The notes under the pieces were generated by a model. That model was not told the DNA's origin. It made no database searches and was given only the letters and a program-made list of their open reading frames with translations. From RGVD01 sp040403075 (lineage in GTDB: Bacteria > Bacteroidota > Bacteroidia > UKL13-3), in assembly GCA_040403075.1 (NCBI GenBank), contig JBBALJ010000001.1:32875-96874 (forward strand): a DNA stretch of 64,000 nucleotides, in the 5' to 3' direction. A program made the translations under genes and the position numbers. Shown one piece after another: positions 35,232 through 43,531 of this stretch (its first letter is position 1; every line of letters begins with the position of its first letter).

Positions 35232-35675
35232 TTAATTATAGGTTTTATTAGTATTAAATATATTTACATTAATCATTCTCATTAATGTAAAAGGATCTTT
35301 TTCTGAACGAACATGTTTTAATGCCGATAAATTTAGAACATAGTCATATCTTCCGTCTGACTCAATAAATGCGTCATACTCGTTTGATCCAATATCTAAC
35401 GCAAAAGTCTGAAAATCACCTTCAATGTAACCATATGTGCTTCTAATATCTCTTACCAATTCAACCATGTTATTTTCAGAGATATCAACAACATGGAGCT
35501 TTTTGGGATTGCGTTTGAAAATTTCTTTTGTAACTGCTTGCCCAATAGATCCAGCTCCACCTATTACCAAAAACGAAGATGTATTAACAACTTCTTGAAG
35601 TTTTATTTCATTTAACTTAATATCTTCAGTAAATAAGAAATTATTCCTTCCAATTAAATTTAATGTATCCATCAT
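35232..35675 (-). pseudogene. N-terminal fragment of a CapD/FlaA1-like nucleotide-sugar 4,6-dehydratase
   Basis: The 147-residue frame aligns by eye to the start of UDP-GlcNAc 4,6-dehydratases of about 390 residues. It has FLVIGGAGSIGQAVTKEIF, VVDISENNMVELVRDIR and NLSALKHVRSEKDP. It then breaks off at VNIFNTNKTYN. The STDKAAxP and YxxxK-type catalytic part is missing. The LhgO-like gene begins only 9 bp later, so the rest was deleted and not merely frameshifted. As it stands it can bind cofactor at most. It may be the remains of the dehydratase that once fed the LegC-like aminotransferase. A functional short form cannot be fully excluded. Confidence 0.78.
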
Positions 35676-35683
35676 ATATTAAA

Positions 35684-36823
35684 TTACTCAAAAAAATTGT
35701 ACGTTTTATATCCTTCATCACGAAGGAATTTATCTTTTTGCATAAGTCTAAAATCACTTTTCACCATGTCTTCAACCAAAGATTTTAGGTCATACTTGGG
35801 TTTCCAACCTAGTTGTGACATCGATTTTGTAGGGTCACCTACCAATAAATCTACCTCGGTTGGTCTGTAATATCTTGGGTCAACTGCAATAATATCGTCA
35901 CCTATTTTTAGTTTACAAACTTCAGATAGTTTCAATTGATCCATTTTATTTTTATCAAAACCAATTATATATCCAATTTCATTTTCATCACTGCCTTTGA
36001 AATCTAGCATGACTCCCAATTCATTAAATGCCATGCGTACAAATTCTCTAACATGTGTAGTAATGCCTGTTGCAATAACAAAATCTTCCGCTTTTTCTTG
36101 CTGCAAAATCAACCACATTGCTTCAACATAATCTTTTGCATGTCCCCAATCTCTTTGGGCATTTAGATTACCTAGGAATACTTTGTCTTGCAGACCTAAT
36201 GCTATTTTAGCAGCAGCTCTTGTAATTTTTCTAGTAACAAATGTTTCTCCTCTAATTGGACTTTCGTGATTAAAGAGGATTCCATTTGAAGCAAACATAT
36301 TATAGGCTTCTCTATAGTTTACTGTAATCCAATATGCATATAATTTAGCCACTGCATATGGAGATCTAGGGTAAAAAGGTGTGGTTTCAGATTGAGGTAC
36401 AGCTTGAACCAAACCATAAAGCTCAGAAGTGGAAGCTTGGTAAATCTTGGTTTTATGAGTCAACCCACATATTCTTATGGCTTCTAATATTCTTAGTGTG
36501 CCAATACCGTCTGCATTGGCTGTATATTCAGGCATCTCGAAACTTACATGCACATGACTCATGGCAGCTAAATTGTAAATTTCATCTGGCTGCGTTTCTT
36601 GTATAATTCTAATGAGATTACTACTATCCGTTAAATCACCATAGTGTAGTTTAAGGTTCACATTTTTCTCATGTGGATCTTGGTAAAGATGGTCAATTCT
36701 ATCCGTATTAAACGAAGAACTTCTTCTTTTTAATCCATGCACCATGTAGCCTTTTTTCAATAAAAACTCAGCTAAATAGGCTCCATCTTGACCTGTAATA
36801 CCAGTGATTAAAGCTACTTTCAT
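35684..36823 (-). CDS. gmd: GDP-mannose 4,6-dehydratase
   Basis: The 379-residue SDR has ALITGITGQDGAYLAEFLLKKGY at the start, with the RRSSSFNTDRIDHLY signature of Gmd. Catalytic STSELYG and YAVAKLYAYW follow, then NHESPIRGETFVTRK and QRDWGHAKDYVEAMW. It converts GDP-D-mannose to GDP-4-keto-6-deoxy-mannose, the precursor of GDP-L-fucose made by the Fcl-like enzyme at 37427-38380. In most loci gmd and fcl are adjacent; here a 603-bp stretch with a GIY-YIG gene and repeats separates them. Confidence 0.95.
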   Translation of the reverse strand: MKVALITGITGQDGAYLAEFLLKKGYMVHGLKRRSSSFNTDRIDHLYQDPHEKNVNLKLHYGDLTDSSNLIRIIQETQPDEIYNLAAMSHVHVSFEMPEYTANADGIGTLRILEAIRICGLTHKTKIYQASTSELYGLVQAVPQSETTPFYPRSPYAVAKLYAYWITVNYREAYNMFASNGILFNHESPIRGETFVTRKITRAAAKIALGLQDKVFLGNLNAQRDWGHAKDYVEAMWLILQQEKAEDFVIATGITTHVREFVRMAFNELGVMLDFKGSDENEIGYIIGFDKNKMDQLKLSEVCKLKIGDDIIAVDPRYYRPTEVDLLVGDPTKSMSQLGWKPKYDLKSLVEDMVKSDFRLMQKDKFLRDEGYKTYNFFE

Positions 36824-36878
36824 TTTCTACTATTTGTCACCTTCAATTTGTGGAAGGGATTTATTTTTTATTTTGTTT

Positions 36879-36907
36879 GTCACCCTGAGCCTGTCGAATG
36901 GGTGAAC
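36879..36907 (+). repeat. Short palindromic REP-like repeat, copy 1
   Basis: The core GTCACCCTGAGCCTGTCGAA is followed by TGGGTGAAC. The outer TCACCC and GGGTGA form a 6-bp stem around a 14-nt loop. It is the left-hand member of a pair that flanks the GIY-YIG gene in opposite orientations; the partner is at 37241-37269. Confidence 0.85.
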
Positions 36908-36916
36908 CAGTTAAAA

Positions 36917-37204
36917 TTAATTCTTACTTTTAGACAAGTTTTTCAATTTAACTATATCATTATTTACAAGAGCTTCTTTTTTTACTCTCGACCATTTTTT
37001 CAATTGTTTCTCTCTTTCAATAGCTTGTTTAACATCAATAAACTCTTCAAAATAAACTAAATTTAATGGTCTCTTTTTAAATGTATATGATCCTGAATAA
37101 AAACCATTTTGATGCTGTAATACCCTTTCCTCAAGATTATTAGTAACACCAATGTAATACGAATTATCAGAACATAATAAGATATAAATATAATAAGTAT
37201 TCAT
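36917..37204 (-). CDS. Small GIY-YIG nuclease-domain protein
   Basis: The 95-residue single-domain protein has the GIY-YIG motifs as YYIYILLC and YYIGVTN (residues 4-22). The catalytic arginine is in LEERVLQHQ, and a glutamate is in QAIEREKQLKKWSR. The family includes UvrC-like and homing-type nucleases that cut DNA using one divalent metal. The gene sits between gmd and fcl, bounded on both sides by inverted copies of a short palindromic repeat; further copies occur at 37328-37420 and 39444-39530. This arrangement resembles RAYT-REP pairs, although RAYT proteins are Y1 transposases. A role in moving the repeats is inference. Confidence 0.9.
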   Translation of the reverse strand: MNTYYIYILLCSDNSYYIGVTNNLEERVLQHQNGFYSGSYTFKKRPLNLVYFEEFIDVKQAIEREKQLKKWSRVKKEALVNNDIVKLKNLSKSKN

Positions 37205-37240
37205 TTCAGAATGACCTTGTCAAACCAAACGTTCATGCAC

Positions 37241-37269
37241 ATTCACCCATTCGGCAGGCTCAGGGTGAC
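37241..37269 (-). repeat. Short palindromic REP-like repeat, copy 2 (inverted)
   Basis: TTCACCCATTCGGCAGGCTC plus AGGGTGAC is the reverse complement of copy 1 apart from one A/G difference in the loop. It closes the right side of the GIY-YIG segment, so copies 1 and 2 are terminal inverted repeats about 390 bp apart. Confidence 0.85.
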
Positions 37270-37327
37270 AACAATATTGTTTCATAATTAGCAACTGTAT
37301 TTACTGTAATAGTGAGACTTTCTAATT

Positions 37328-37420
37328 GTCATGGTGAGCCTTTCATCATTGTCATGATGAGCTTGTCGAATCCATATCCAGTTAATCTTTAGTTCACCCA
37401 TTCGGCAGGCTCAGGATGAC
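37328..37420. repeat. Cluster of three further repeat copies upstream of the fcl stop
   Basis: The cluster contains GTCATGGTGAGCCTTTCATC (37328-37347, 3' part degenerate), GTCATGATGAGCTTGTCGAA followed by TCCAT (37351-37375), and an inverted copy TTCACCCATTCGGCAGGCTC followed by AGGATGAC (37393-37420). The last copy ends 6 bp before the fcl stop codon region. Copies face each other and could form long hairpins in the RNA between fcl and gmd. Confidence 0.82.
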
Positions 37421-37426
37421 AAGGCT

Positions 37427-38380
37427 TTAAATCTTCACCTCTTTTACCTTATCTACATTTTCAAGAAACCAACTATAGGTTTGTTCAATCCCATCAGCTA
37501 ATTCAATCTCATGCCTCCAACCTAGATTATGAAGTTTTGAAATATCCATTAATTTTCGTGGAGTGCCATCAGGTTTAGATGAATCCCAAAGAATATTACC
37601 ATTATGACCCACTACTTTTTGAATGGTCTCAGCTAGATGTTTAATAGTCAAATCAAGGCCAGTTCCCACATTATATAAATGCTCTGGGAGAACATTTTCT
37701 AGCGCGTGAACCACTGCTGTAGCCAAATCATCTACATGCAAAAATTCGCGCATAGGAGAACCACTGCCCCATAGAAGTACATCCTGATTATTATTTAATT
37801 TAGCCTCATGAAATTTTCTAATCATGGCAGGTAGTACATGAGAAGTTTCTAAATCAAAATTATCAAACGGGCCATAAAGATTGGTTGGCATTAAACTAAC
37901 AAAATCTTTATTGTATTGTGCTCTTATAGCTTCACAAGCTTTCACACCAGCTATTTTAGCGATGGCATACCATTCATTTGTAGGCTCTAAACTTGCTGTT
38001 AATAAATACTCTTCACGGAGCGGTTGTTCGGCAAATTTTGGGTAAATACATGAACTGCCAAGGAAAATAAACTTCTTCACATCATTTTCATGCGAAGCAC
38101 TAATTAAGCTGTTTTGAATCTGTAAATTATCCATCAAGAATTGGTATGGATAGTTTTTATTTGCCATAATACCTCCTACCCTAGCTGCAGCATCAATAAC
38201 AATATCAAAATTATTTTGCTTAAAATAAGAATACACTGACTCTTGGTATCTCAAATCCAGTTCTTTACTGGTCTTAAAAAACAAATTATTGTATTCTTTA
38301 GATTTTAGCGCTCGACAGATGGCTGATCCAACCATTCCTTTGTGTCCAGCAATAAATATTTTGGAATTTTTATCTATCAA
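37427..38380 (-). CDS. fcl: GDP-L-fucose synthase
   Basis: The 317-residue SDR has IFIAGHKGMVGSAICRAL near the start and GSSCIYPKFAEQPLREEYLL with the catalytic serine. YAIAKIAGVKACEAIRAQY carries the Tyr-Lys pair, and LMPTNLYGPFDNFD with WGSGSPMREFLHVDDLA follows. These are diagnostic of Fcl/WcaG. It epimerises and reduces the Gmd product to GDP-L-fucose. No fucosyltransferase of the usual families was recognised in the window, so one of the GT4 enzymes may use it. Confidence 0.95.
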   Translation of the reverse strand: MIDKNSKIFIAGHKGMVGSAICRALKSKEYNNLFFKTSKELDLRYQESVYSYFKQNNFDIVIDAAARVGGIMANKNYPYQFLMDNLQIQNSLISASHENDVKKFIFLGSSCIYPKFAEQPLREEYLLTASLEPTNEWYAIAKIAGVKACEAIRAQYNKDFVSLMPTNLYGPFDNFDLETSHVLPAMIRKFHEAKLNNNQDVLLWGSGSPMREFLHVDDLATAVVHALENVLPEHLYNVGTGLDLTIKHLAETIQKVVGHNGNILWDSSKPDGTPRKLMDISKLHNLGWRHEIELADGIEQTYSWFLENVDKVKEVKI

Positions 38381-38383
38381 AAA

Positions 38384-39403
38384 TTATTTAGATTTATACC
38401 AATCGAAAACAATTTCGAGGCCTTTGTTAAATCTGTATTGAGGGGTATAGCCCAATAAATTGCTTATTTTTTCTATGCTTGCTTTTGAATGCTTAACATC
38501 TCCTTTTCTTTCGGGTCCATATATTGGCTTCAAATTATTGCCACTTAGTTTGCATAAAATTTCTATCATTTCATTCAAACTGACTTGATCACCACAAGCC
38601 ATATTCATTACTTCATGCTTATTTAAATCATCCAACAACATGGCTCTAATATTAGCCTGTACCGCATTCTCAACAAATGTAAAGTCTCTACTTGTTAGCC
38701 CATCACCATTTATGGTAGGAGCTGTATTTTCAATAAATGCCTTACAAAATATGGGTATCACAGCCGCATACGGATTATTAGGGTTTTGTTTAGGACCAAA
38801 CACATTGAAATACCTTAGTCCTATTGTATGGGCGCCATAAACCTTACTAAAAACATCTGCATAAACCTCATTTACCAATTTCGTTACAGCATAAGGTGAT
38901 AATGGATTTCCTTCATTTCCCTCCACTTTTGGTAAGTCAGGGCTATCACCATACGTAGAAGATGACGCAGCATAAACCATTCTTTTTACGGAAGGATTAT
39001 CCTTAACTACACAAAGCATATTAAGAAATCCACCTACATTCACACTATTTGAGGTAATCGGATCGGCTATTGAGCGAGGAACGGAGCCTAAAGCTGCTTG
39101 ATGACTAACGAAGTCAATTCCAGCCACGGCTTTAGAACAAGTATCAAAATCACGAATATCTCCTAATACAAACTCAAAGTTGGGTAAACCCATGAAATCC
39201 TTAATATTTTCAAAATACCCATTAGATAAATTGTCTAGGACTCTTACATGTCCAGCATTATACTTTAGTAAATACTCAACAATGTTACTTCCTATAAATC
39301 CTGCCCCACCTGTCACCAAAAATTTATAGTTTGATAAATCTTTTTTATGGTAAGGTATATTATATAAATTTAGATTAAACATTTTTACGTTTGAAGGTTG
39401 CAT
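38384..39403 (-). CDS. tviC: UDP-HexNAc(A) C4-epimerase, TviC/WbpP-like
   Basis: The 339-residue extended SDR has VTGGAGFIGSNIVEYLL. The WbpP/TviC-specific HQAALGSVPRSIADPITSN is followed by the catalytic YAASSSTYGDSPDLPK and SPYAVTKLVNEVYADV, and then RYFNVFGPKQNPNNPYAAVIP. The family interconverts UDP-GlcNAc and UDP-GalNAc or the corresponding uronic acids. The TviB-like dehydrogenase lies upstream, as in the Vi locus, supporting UDP-GalNAcA formation. An alternative start at M8 (39382) would give a shorter N-terminus. The gap to tviB carries tandem repeat units. Confidence 0.88.
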   Translation of the reverse strand: MQPSNVKMFNLNLYNIPYHKKDLSNYKFLVTGGAGFIGSNIVEYLLKYNAGHVRVLDNLSNGYFENIKDFMGLPNFEFVLGDIRDFDTCSKAVAGIDFVSHQAALGSVPRSIADPITSNSVNVGGFLNMLCVVKDNPSVKRMVYAASSSTYGDSPDLPKVEGNEGNPLSPYAVTKLVNEVYADVFSKVYGAHTIGLRYFNVFGPKQNPNNPYAAVIPIFCKAFIENTAPTINGDGLTSRDFTFVENAVQANIRAMLLDDLNKHEVMNMACGDQVSLNEMIEILCKLSGNNLKPIYGPERKGDVKHSKASIEKISNLLGYTPQYRFNKGLEIVFDWYKSK

Positions 39404-39443
39404 TACTCCAAGAAATTAATTCATTTTGTTATGATAAACCAGT

Positions 39444-39535
39444 GTCATGGTGAGCTTGTCAAATATGCTCAATTGACATGGTGAGCTTGTCGAATCAACT
39501 CCAATGTCATGGTGAGCTTGTCGAATCCATAAATG
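39444..39535 (+). repeat. Three tandem 31-bp units containing the same repeat core
   Basis: GTCATGGTGAGCTTGTC(A/G)AA occurs three times in direct order, with TGAG at 39451, 39482 and 39513, so the period is exactly 31 bp. The core is the same as in copies 37328-37375. The block fills part of the 206-bp gap between the tviC-like and tviB-like genes. Tandem amplification of one unit, apart from a nuclease gene, points to a non-coding element that spreads. Confidence 0.85.
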
Positions 39536-39609
39536 TTATCCTAAATTGAACCCTATAGCAAACACGCATTGCGATCTTTAGCAGGTTGATAAGAATGCAC
39601 TAATACTAA

Positions 39610-40875
39610 TTACAAATTCCCATCAACAATACTTCTATCCAACAACCCTTTTACATCAAAAATGACGTGGTTAGTATTTAAGTATTCAAGAACATTGATT
39701 GGTTTAAATTCGTTATGAGCAACTGCTAATACAAGAGCATCATACTTTGCATTGCTAGGGATTTCTTTTACTGTATGTAAATTATATTCATGATGCACTT
39801 CTTTAGGCTCTGCCCAAGGGTCAACAACAGTTAGGTTAACATTGTATGTATTAAGTTCATTAATTATATCAATTACCTTTGTATTTCTAACATCTGGACA
39901 GTTTTCCTTAAAAGTAAAACCTAATACCAAAATATTAGCATTCTTTACTTTAATATCTTTCTTAATCATTAACTTAATAGTTTCGGTAGCCACATAGGCC
40001 CCCATACTATCGTTAAGTCTTCTTCCGGCTAAAATAATTTCAGGATGGTAGCCAACCTCTTGGGCTTTTTGAGCCAAATAGTATGGATCAACTCCAATAC
40101 AATGACCGCCAACCAAACCTGGTTTGAATTTCAAAAAATTCCATTTTGTACCAGCTGCTTCCAAAACATCATGGGTATTGATACCCATCAAATTGAAGAT
40201 TTTAGCCAATTCGTTCACAAAAGCTATGTTAATGTCGCGTTGAGAATTCTCGATAACTTTAGCAGCCTCTGCAACCTTAATTGATGAAGCTTTGTGTGTG
40301 CCTGCAACAATTATACTTCTATATAATGAATCAACCTTATCAGCTACTTCAGGAGTAGAGCCAGATGTGACTTTAAGAATTTTTGTAACCGTATGTTCCT
40401 TATCCCCTGGATTAATTCTTTCAGGAGAGTATCCGCAATAAAAATCTACGTTGAATTTTAAACCGGAAACTCTTTCCAAAACAGGTACACACTCATCTTC
40501 TGTAACTCCCGGATAAACAGTAGATTCGTAAATTACTATGTCGCCCTTCTTAAGCACCTTTCCCACCGTTTCACTAGCCTTGTATAAAGGAGTTAAATCT
40601 GGTCGGTTATTTTTATCTGTAGGCGTGGGCACAGTAACAATGAAATAATTACATTGTTCAATTTCTTCAATTTTTGAAGTATAGGTAATTAACGAAGATA
40701 ACTTCATGTTTTCATCACTTACTTCCAAGGTTCTATCGTGCCCCGATTTTAACTCTTCAATTCTACTTTGGTTGATATCAAAACCTACTGTCTTGATTTT
40801 TTTTCCAAACTCAACAGCAAGGGGTAGACCAACATAACCTAAACCTATTACGGCAATGTACTGATTTGTGTTCAT
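39610..40875 (-). CDS. tviB: UDP-N-acetylhexosamine 6-dehydrogenase, TviB/WbpO-like
   Basis: The frame is open from 40944, but M24 (40875) gives MNTNQYIAVIGLGYVGLPLA, which matches where TviB begins; the longer start remains possible. The protein shows YESTVYPGVTEDECVP, GYSPERINPGDKEHT, KVAEAAKVIENSQRD and AAGTKWNFLKFKPGLVGGHCIGVDPYYLA, with the catalytic cysteine in GGHCIG. It oxidises C6 of UDP-GlcNAc or UDP-GalNAc to a uronic acid using NAD. The product would serve the TviC-like epimerase downstream and could also feed the WlbA/WlbB steps. Confidence 0.92.
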   Translation of the reverse strand: MNTNQYIAVIGLGYVGLPLAVEFGKKIKTVGFDINQSRIEELKSGHDRTLEVSDENMKLSSLITYTSKIEEIEQCNYFIVTVPTPTDKNNRPDLTPLYKASETVGKVLKKGDIVIYESTVYPGVTEDECVPVLERVSGLKFNVDFYCGYSPERINPGDKEHTVTKILKVTSGSTPEVADKVDSLYRSIIVAGTHKASSIKVAEAAKVIENSQRDINIAFVNELAKIFNLMGINTHDVLEAAGTKWNFLKFKPGLVGGHCIGVDPYYLAQKAQEVGYHPEIILAGRRLNDSMGAYVATETIKLMIKKDIKVKNANILVLGFTFKENCPDVRNTKVIDIINELNTYNVNLTVVDPWAEPKEVHHEYNLHTVKEIPSNAKYDALVLAVAHNEFKPINVLEYLNTNHVIFDVKGLLDRSIVDGNL

Positions 40876-41038
40876 ATTTTGAATAAATTTATAGGGTGTA
40901 GAATCACTAATAATTGATGTAACATGCTGATTATCATCCAACATTGATATATAGCTTCGCTAGGTGAGTCCCATTGGGCCAAAAATCTATAAATATTTTA
41001 TATAAAAAAACTTAGCGAAAAATCACTTGGATGGTAAT

Positions 41039-43528
41039 TTATAATCCAAGTATTCGTTTCCACAATGGTTTCTTACTTACATCCAAATTATCACCATATC
41101 CATACTGATTACCGTAGCCATAGCCATAACCATAACCGTAGCCGTAGCCATAACCATAGCCGTAACCATAACCGTAGCCATACGCTCCATAACCATATCC
41201 ATAAACAGCTGCAAAATTGATATCATTAAATACCAAACCAATCTTCTGTTCTGAAGAGTTTTTGTATAGTTCGTTTACAATATTTAAGTAATTGTTTTTA
41301 CTTACTTTCTGACGTACCACGTATAGAAACAGATCTGAATATTTCATGATATCTAGAGCATCGGCTACCAACCCTATTGGTGGCGTATCCAGTATAATGT
41401 AATCATACTTATCTTTTAAAGACGTCAATAATTCTGAGAATTTTTCTGACATAATCAACTCGGAAGGATTAGGAGGAGTTGGACCAGCAGTAATAATATC
41501 TAAGTTAGTTAATAAACTATGCTGAATAATTTCATCTTCATTTAATTTTCCAATAAGATAATTTGTTAAGCCATAAGAGTTATCCAATTTAAAATCTTGG
41601 AAAATTTTAGGCTTACGTAAATCGAGACCTATAAGCAATGTCCTATATCCACCAATGGCAAGAACAGAACTTAAGTTCATAGACACAAAAGTCTTACCCT
41701 CACCGCTGACAGTAGAACTTACAATAATAATTTTGTTGGGTTTATCTGTAATAAAGTAATTCAAATTACTCCTTAAATTTCTAAATGACTCGGCAATGGC
41801 CGATTTAGGGTGATCGGCAATAACAAGCGAAGAAGATTTGTCATTATGAGTAATGTTCCCTACTAATGGAATGGTCGTTAATGACAATAATTGACTATGG
41901 TTATTTATAGAATTACTAAAAAAATCCATAATGAAGATAACAATAATTGGAAACATCAAACCAATTGATAATGCAACCAAAAAATTGGCTGAAGTATTCG
42001 GATATGTTTGATTAATCAAAACAGCCTCATCAACAATTTTATTATCTGAAATATTTGAAGCCCCTGCAATTCCTGCCTCAGCCCTCTTTTCCAAAAGATA
42101 GTTATATAGCTTGTCACTTAGCTTATACTTTCTTTCGATATTTAATAACTGTTGCTCCGTTTTAGGCAGTTTACTCAGTTCTTTTTCAATTTCATTAATC
42201 CTTTCACTAATGTCTCTAACAACAATGTTCGAACTTTCTTTGATGTTCCTGACATTCTCAACCAAGGTTCTCTTTAAAGTTTGTATATTATTATCTATCT
42301 CAATAAGTAATGGATTTTTATCTTTTAATGAAAGCTCAAGAACTGATTTTTTTCCATACAAATCAGCCAACTTTAAAATCAAGGTATTTAACAATGGATC
42401 TGCTATACCAATGGTACTTGGTGCAATGATTTCATTAAATTTCTTATTTTTATCAATATATTCTTGTAGATAAGAATAATACTTAAATTTTAATTCTTCT
42501 TGAGCCTTGGTATTTTCTAAACCATTTAAGTTAATAACAATGCTTCTACCTTCGTCACTTAAATTGAAAATTCTGTTTTCCCTTCTAAAATCTTGTCTAT
42601 TTGATTCATAAAAAGTCAAAGAATCGCTTATGCCTACTAACTGTTCATCAATAAAATTGATTGTATTTTTAGTAACAATATTTTTATCCTCTAAACCACT
42701 ATTCACGTATGTACGCATCAACTCGTTTAGAAATTTCATATCCTTTTTAGGGGAATTTCCTTCCTTAGTTATTTCAACAATACTTGACTGTTTATTAATT
42801 GCTTTAATATTGTACATATTAACATACCTCTTAAACAATTTCTCGTTAGAATTTAATATGAAAGAGTATATGTTATTCTTATCTATAGCATTTACATCCA
42901 AAATTTGAACTTTAAATTTAAAGAATTCAGTTTCGATGTAATCGTCAATTTTAAATGCTAATTTTTCTATTTTCTTTGTTCTTACGTTATACGCCTCCTC
43001 GGTGGCAGGAAGTCTTACTGAAATACCTTTATTATCAGTTATACTTAAGATAATCGATGTATCATCCTTAAATTGAATATGAAATTCAGTATCATAGCTT
43101 TGCAAATGAGTGCTATCAATAACCACAATAAATGGTGACATTCCATATAAATCATTTCTTTTTACAGAACCGATTTCAAAATAATCAATCTTAAAATCAA
43201 GATATGCCAAGGTTTTTTTTACCATGTTTTTTGACTTCAAGATTCCAATTTCATTTTCCAAATTTTTCGAAGTATTTAATAGAGACATACCAGAAAGGAA
43301 ATTATCAGCTCCATCAAAACTCTTAGCACCACCTTTCTCTTTTATCAAAATGGTTGACCTCACCAAATAACGCGCAGTTGAGTATCTGTTAACCAAAAAC
43401 GCAATAAATAAGCTTAGTAAAAGACAAACTAGAACATAGGGTAAAAAAGCTAATAATTTACCTATGATAATTTTAAAACTAAGCTGAGAATTTAATGTTT
43501 CTGTAATTTTATTAGTTGATTCGCTCAT
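41039..43528 (-). CDS. wzc: Wzc-like polysaccharide co-polymerase and bacterial tyrosine autokinase
   Basis: The 829-residue protein has an N-terminal Wzz domain with a membrane segment at about 25-47, a long periplasmic coiled-coil part, and a second membrane segment near 517-540. A cytoplasmic BY-kinase domain has Walker A VSGEGKTFVSMNLSSVLA, Walker A' LIGLDLRKPKIFQ and Walker B YDYIILDTPPIGL. The C-terminal tail has 17 Tyr-Gly dipeptides (about 778-812) in place of a usual tyrosine cluster. Wzc controls chain length and export with Wza, whose gene precedes it by 3 bp. Autophosphorylation of the tail tyrosines is expected from the family. Confidence 0.93.
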   Translation of the reverse strand: MSESTNKITETLNSQLSFKIIIGKLLAFLPYVLVCLLLSLFIAFLVNRYSTARYLVRSTILIKEKGGAKSFDGADNFLSGMSLLNTSKNLENEIGILKSKNMVKKTLAYLDFKIDYFEIGSVKRNDLYGMSPFIVVIDSTHLQSYDTEFHIQFKDDTSIILSITDNKGISVRLPATEEAYNVRTKKIEKLAFKIDDYIETEFFKFKVQILDVNAIDKNNIYSFILNSNEKLFKRYVNMYNIKAINKQSSIVEITKEGNSPKKDMKFLNELMRTYVNSGLEDKNIVTKNTINFIDEQLVGISDSLTFYESNRQDFRRENRIFNLSDEGRSIVINLNGLENTKAQEELKFKYYSYLQEYIDKNKKFNEIIAPSTIGIADPLLNTLILKLADLYGKKSVLELSLKDKNPLLIEIDNNIQTLKRTLVENVRNIKESSNIVVRDISERINEIEKELSKLPKTEQQLLNIERKYKLSDKLYNYLLEKRAEAGIAGASNISDNKIVDEAVLINQTYPNTSANFLVALSIGLMFPIIVIFIMDFFSNSINNHSQLLSLTTIPLVGNITHNDKSSSLVIADHPKSAIAESFRNLRSNLNYFITDKPNKIIIVSSTVSGEGKTFVSMNLSSVLAIGGYRTLLIGLDLRKPKIFQDFKLDNSYGLTNYLIGKLNEDEIIQHSLLTNLDIITAGPTPPNPSELIMSEKFSELLTSLKDKYDYIILDTPPIGLVADALDIMKYSDLFLYVVRQKVSKNNYLNIVNELYKNSSEQKIGLVFNDINFAAVYGYGYGAYGYGYGYGYGYGYGYGYGYGYGYGNQYGYGDNLDVSKKPLWKRILGL
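41093..41208 (-). repeat. Hexanucleotide tract encoding the (Tyr-Gly)n tail of Wzc
   Basis: The coding strand is an almost pure run of TAY-GGN codons: three YG, one Ala, twelve YG, Asn-Gln, then two YG. Codons alternate among TAT/TAC and GGT/GGC, so the unit has drifted but keeps a 6-bp period. Changes by one unit would preserve frame and alter the number of tyrosines. Confidence 0.85.
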
Positions 43529-43531
43529 AAT

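Noticed and set aside
39444..39535. Three regularly spaced repeat units that could be taken for a short CRISPR array.
   Set aside because: The period of 31 bp leaves only about 10 bp between 20-bp cores, the cores are degenerate, the same core occurs elsewhere as inverted palindromes, and there are no cas genes.
42111..42908. Hydrophobic plus-strand frames opposite wzc that resemble membrane proteins.
   Set aside because: They arise from the reverse complement of the coiled-coil and charged part of wzc, which gives spurious Leu/Ser-rich translations.
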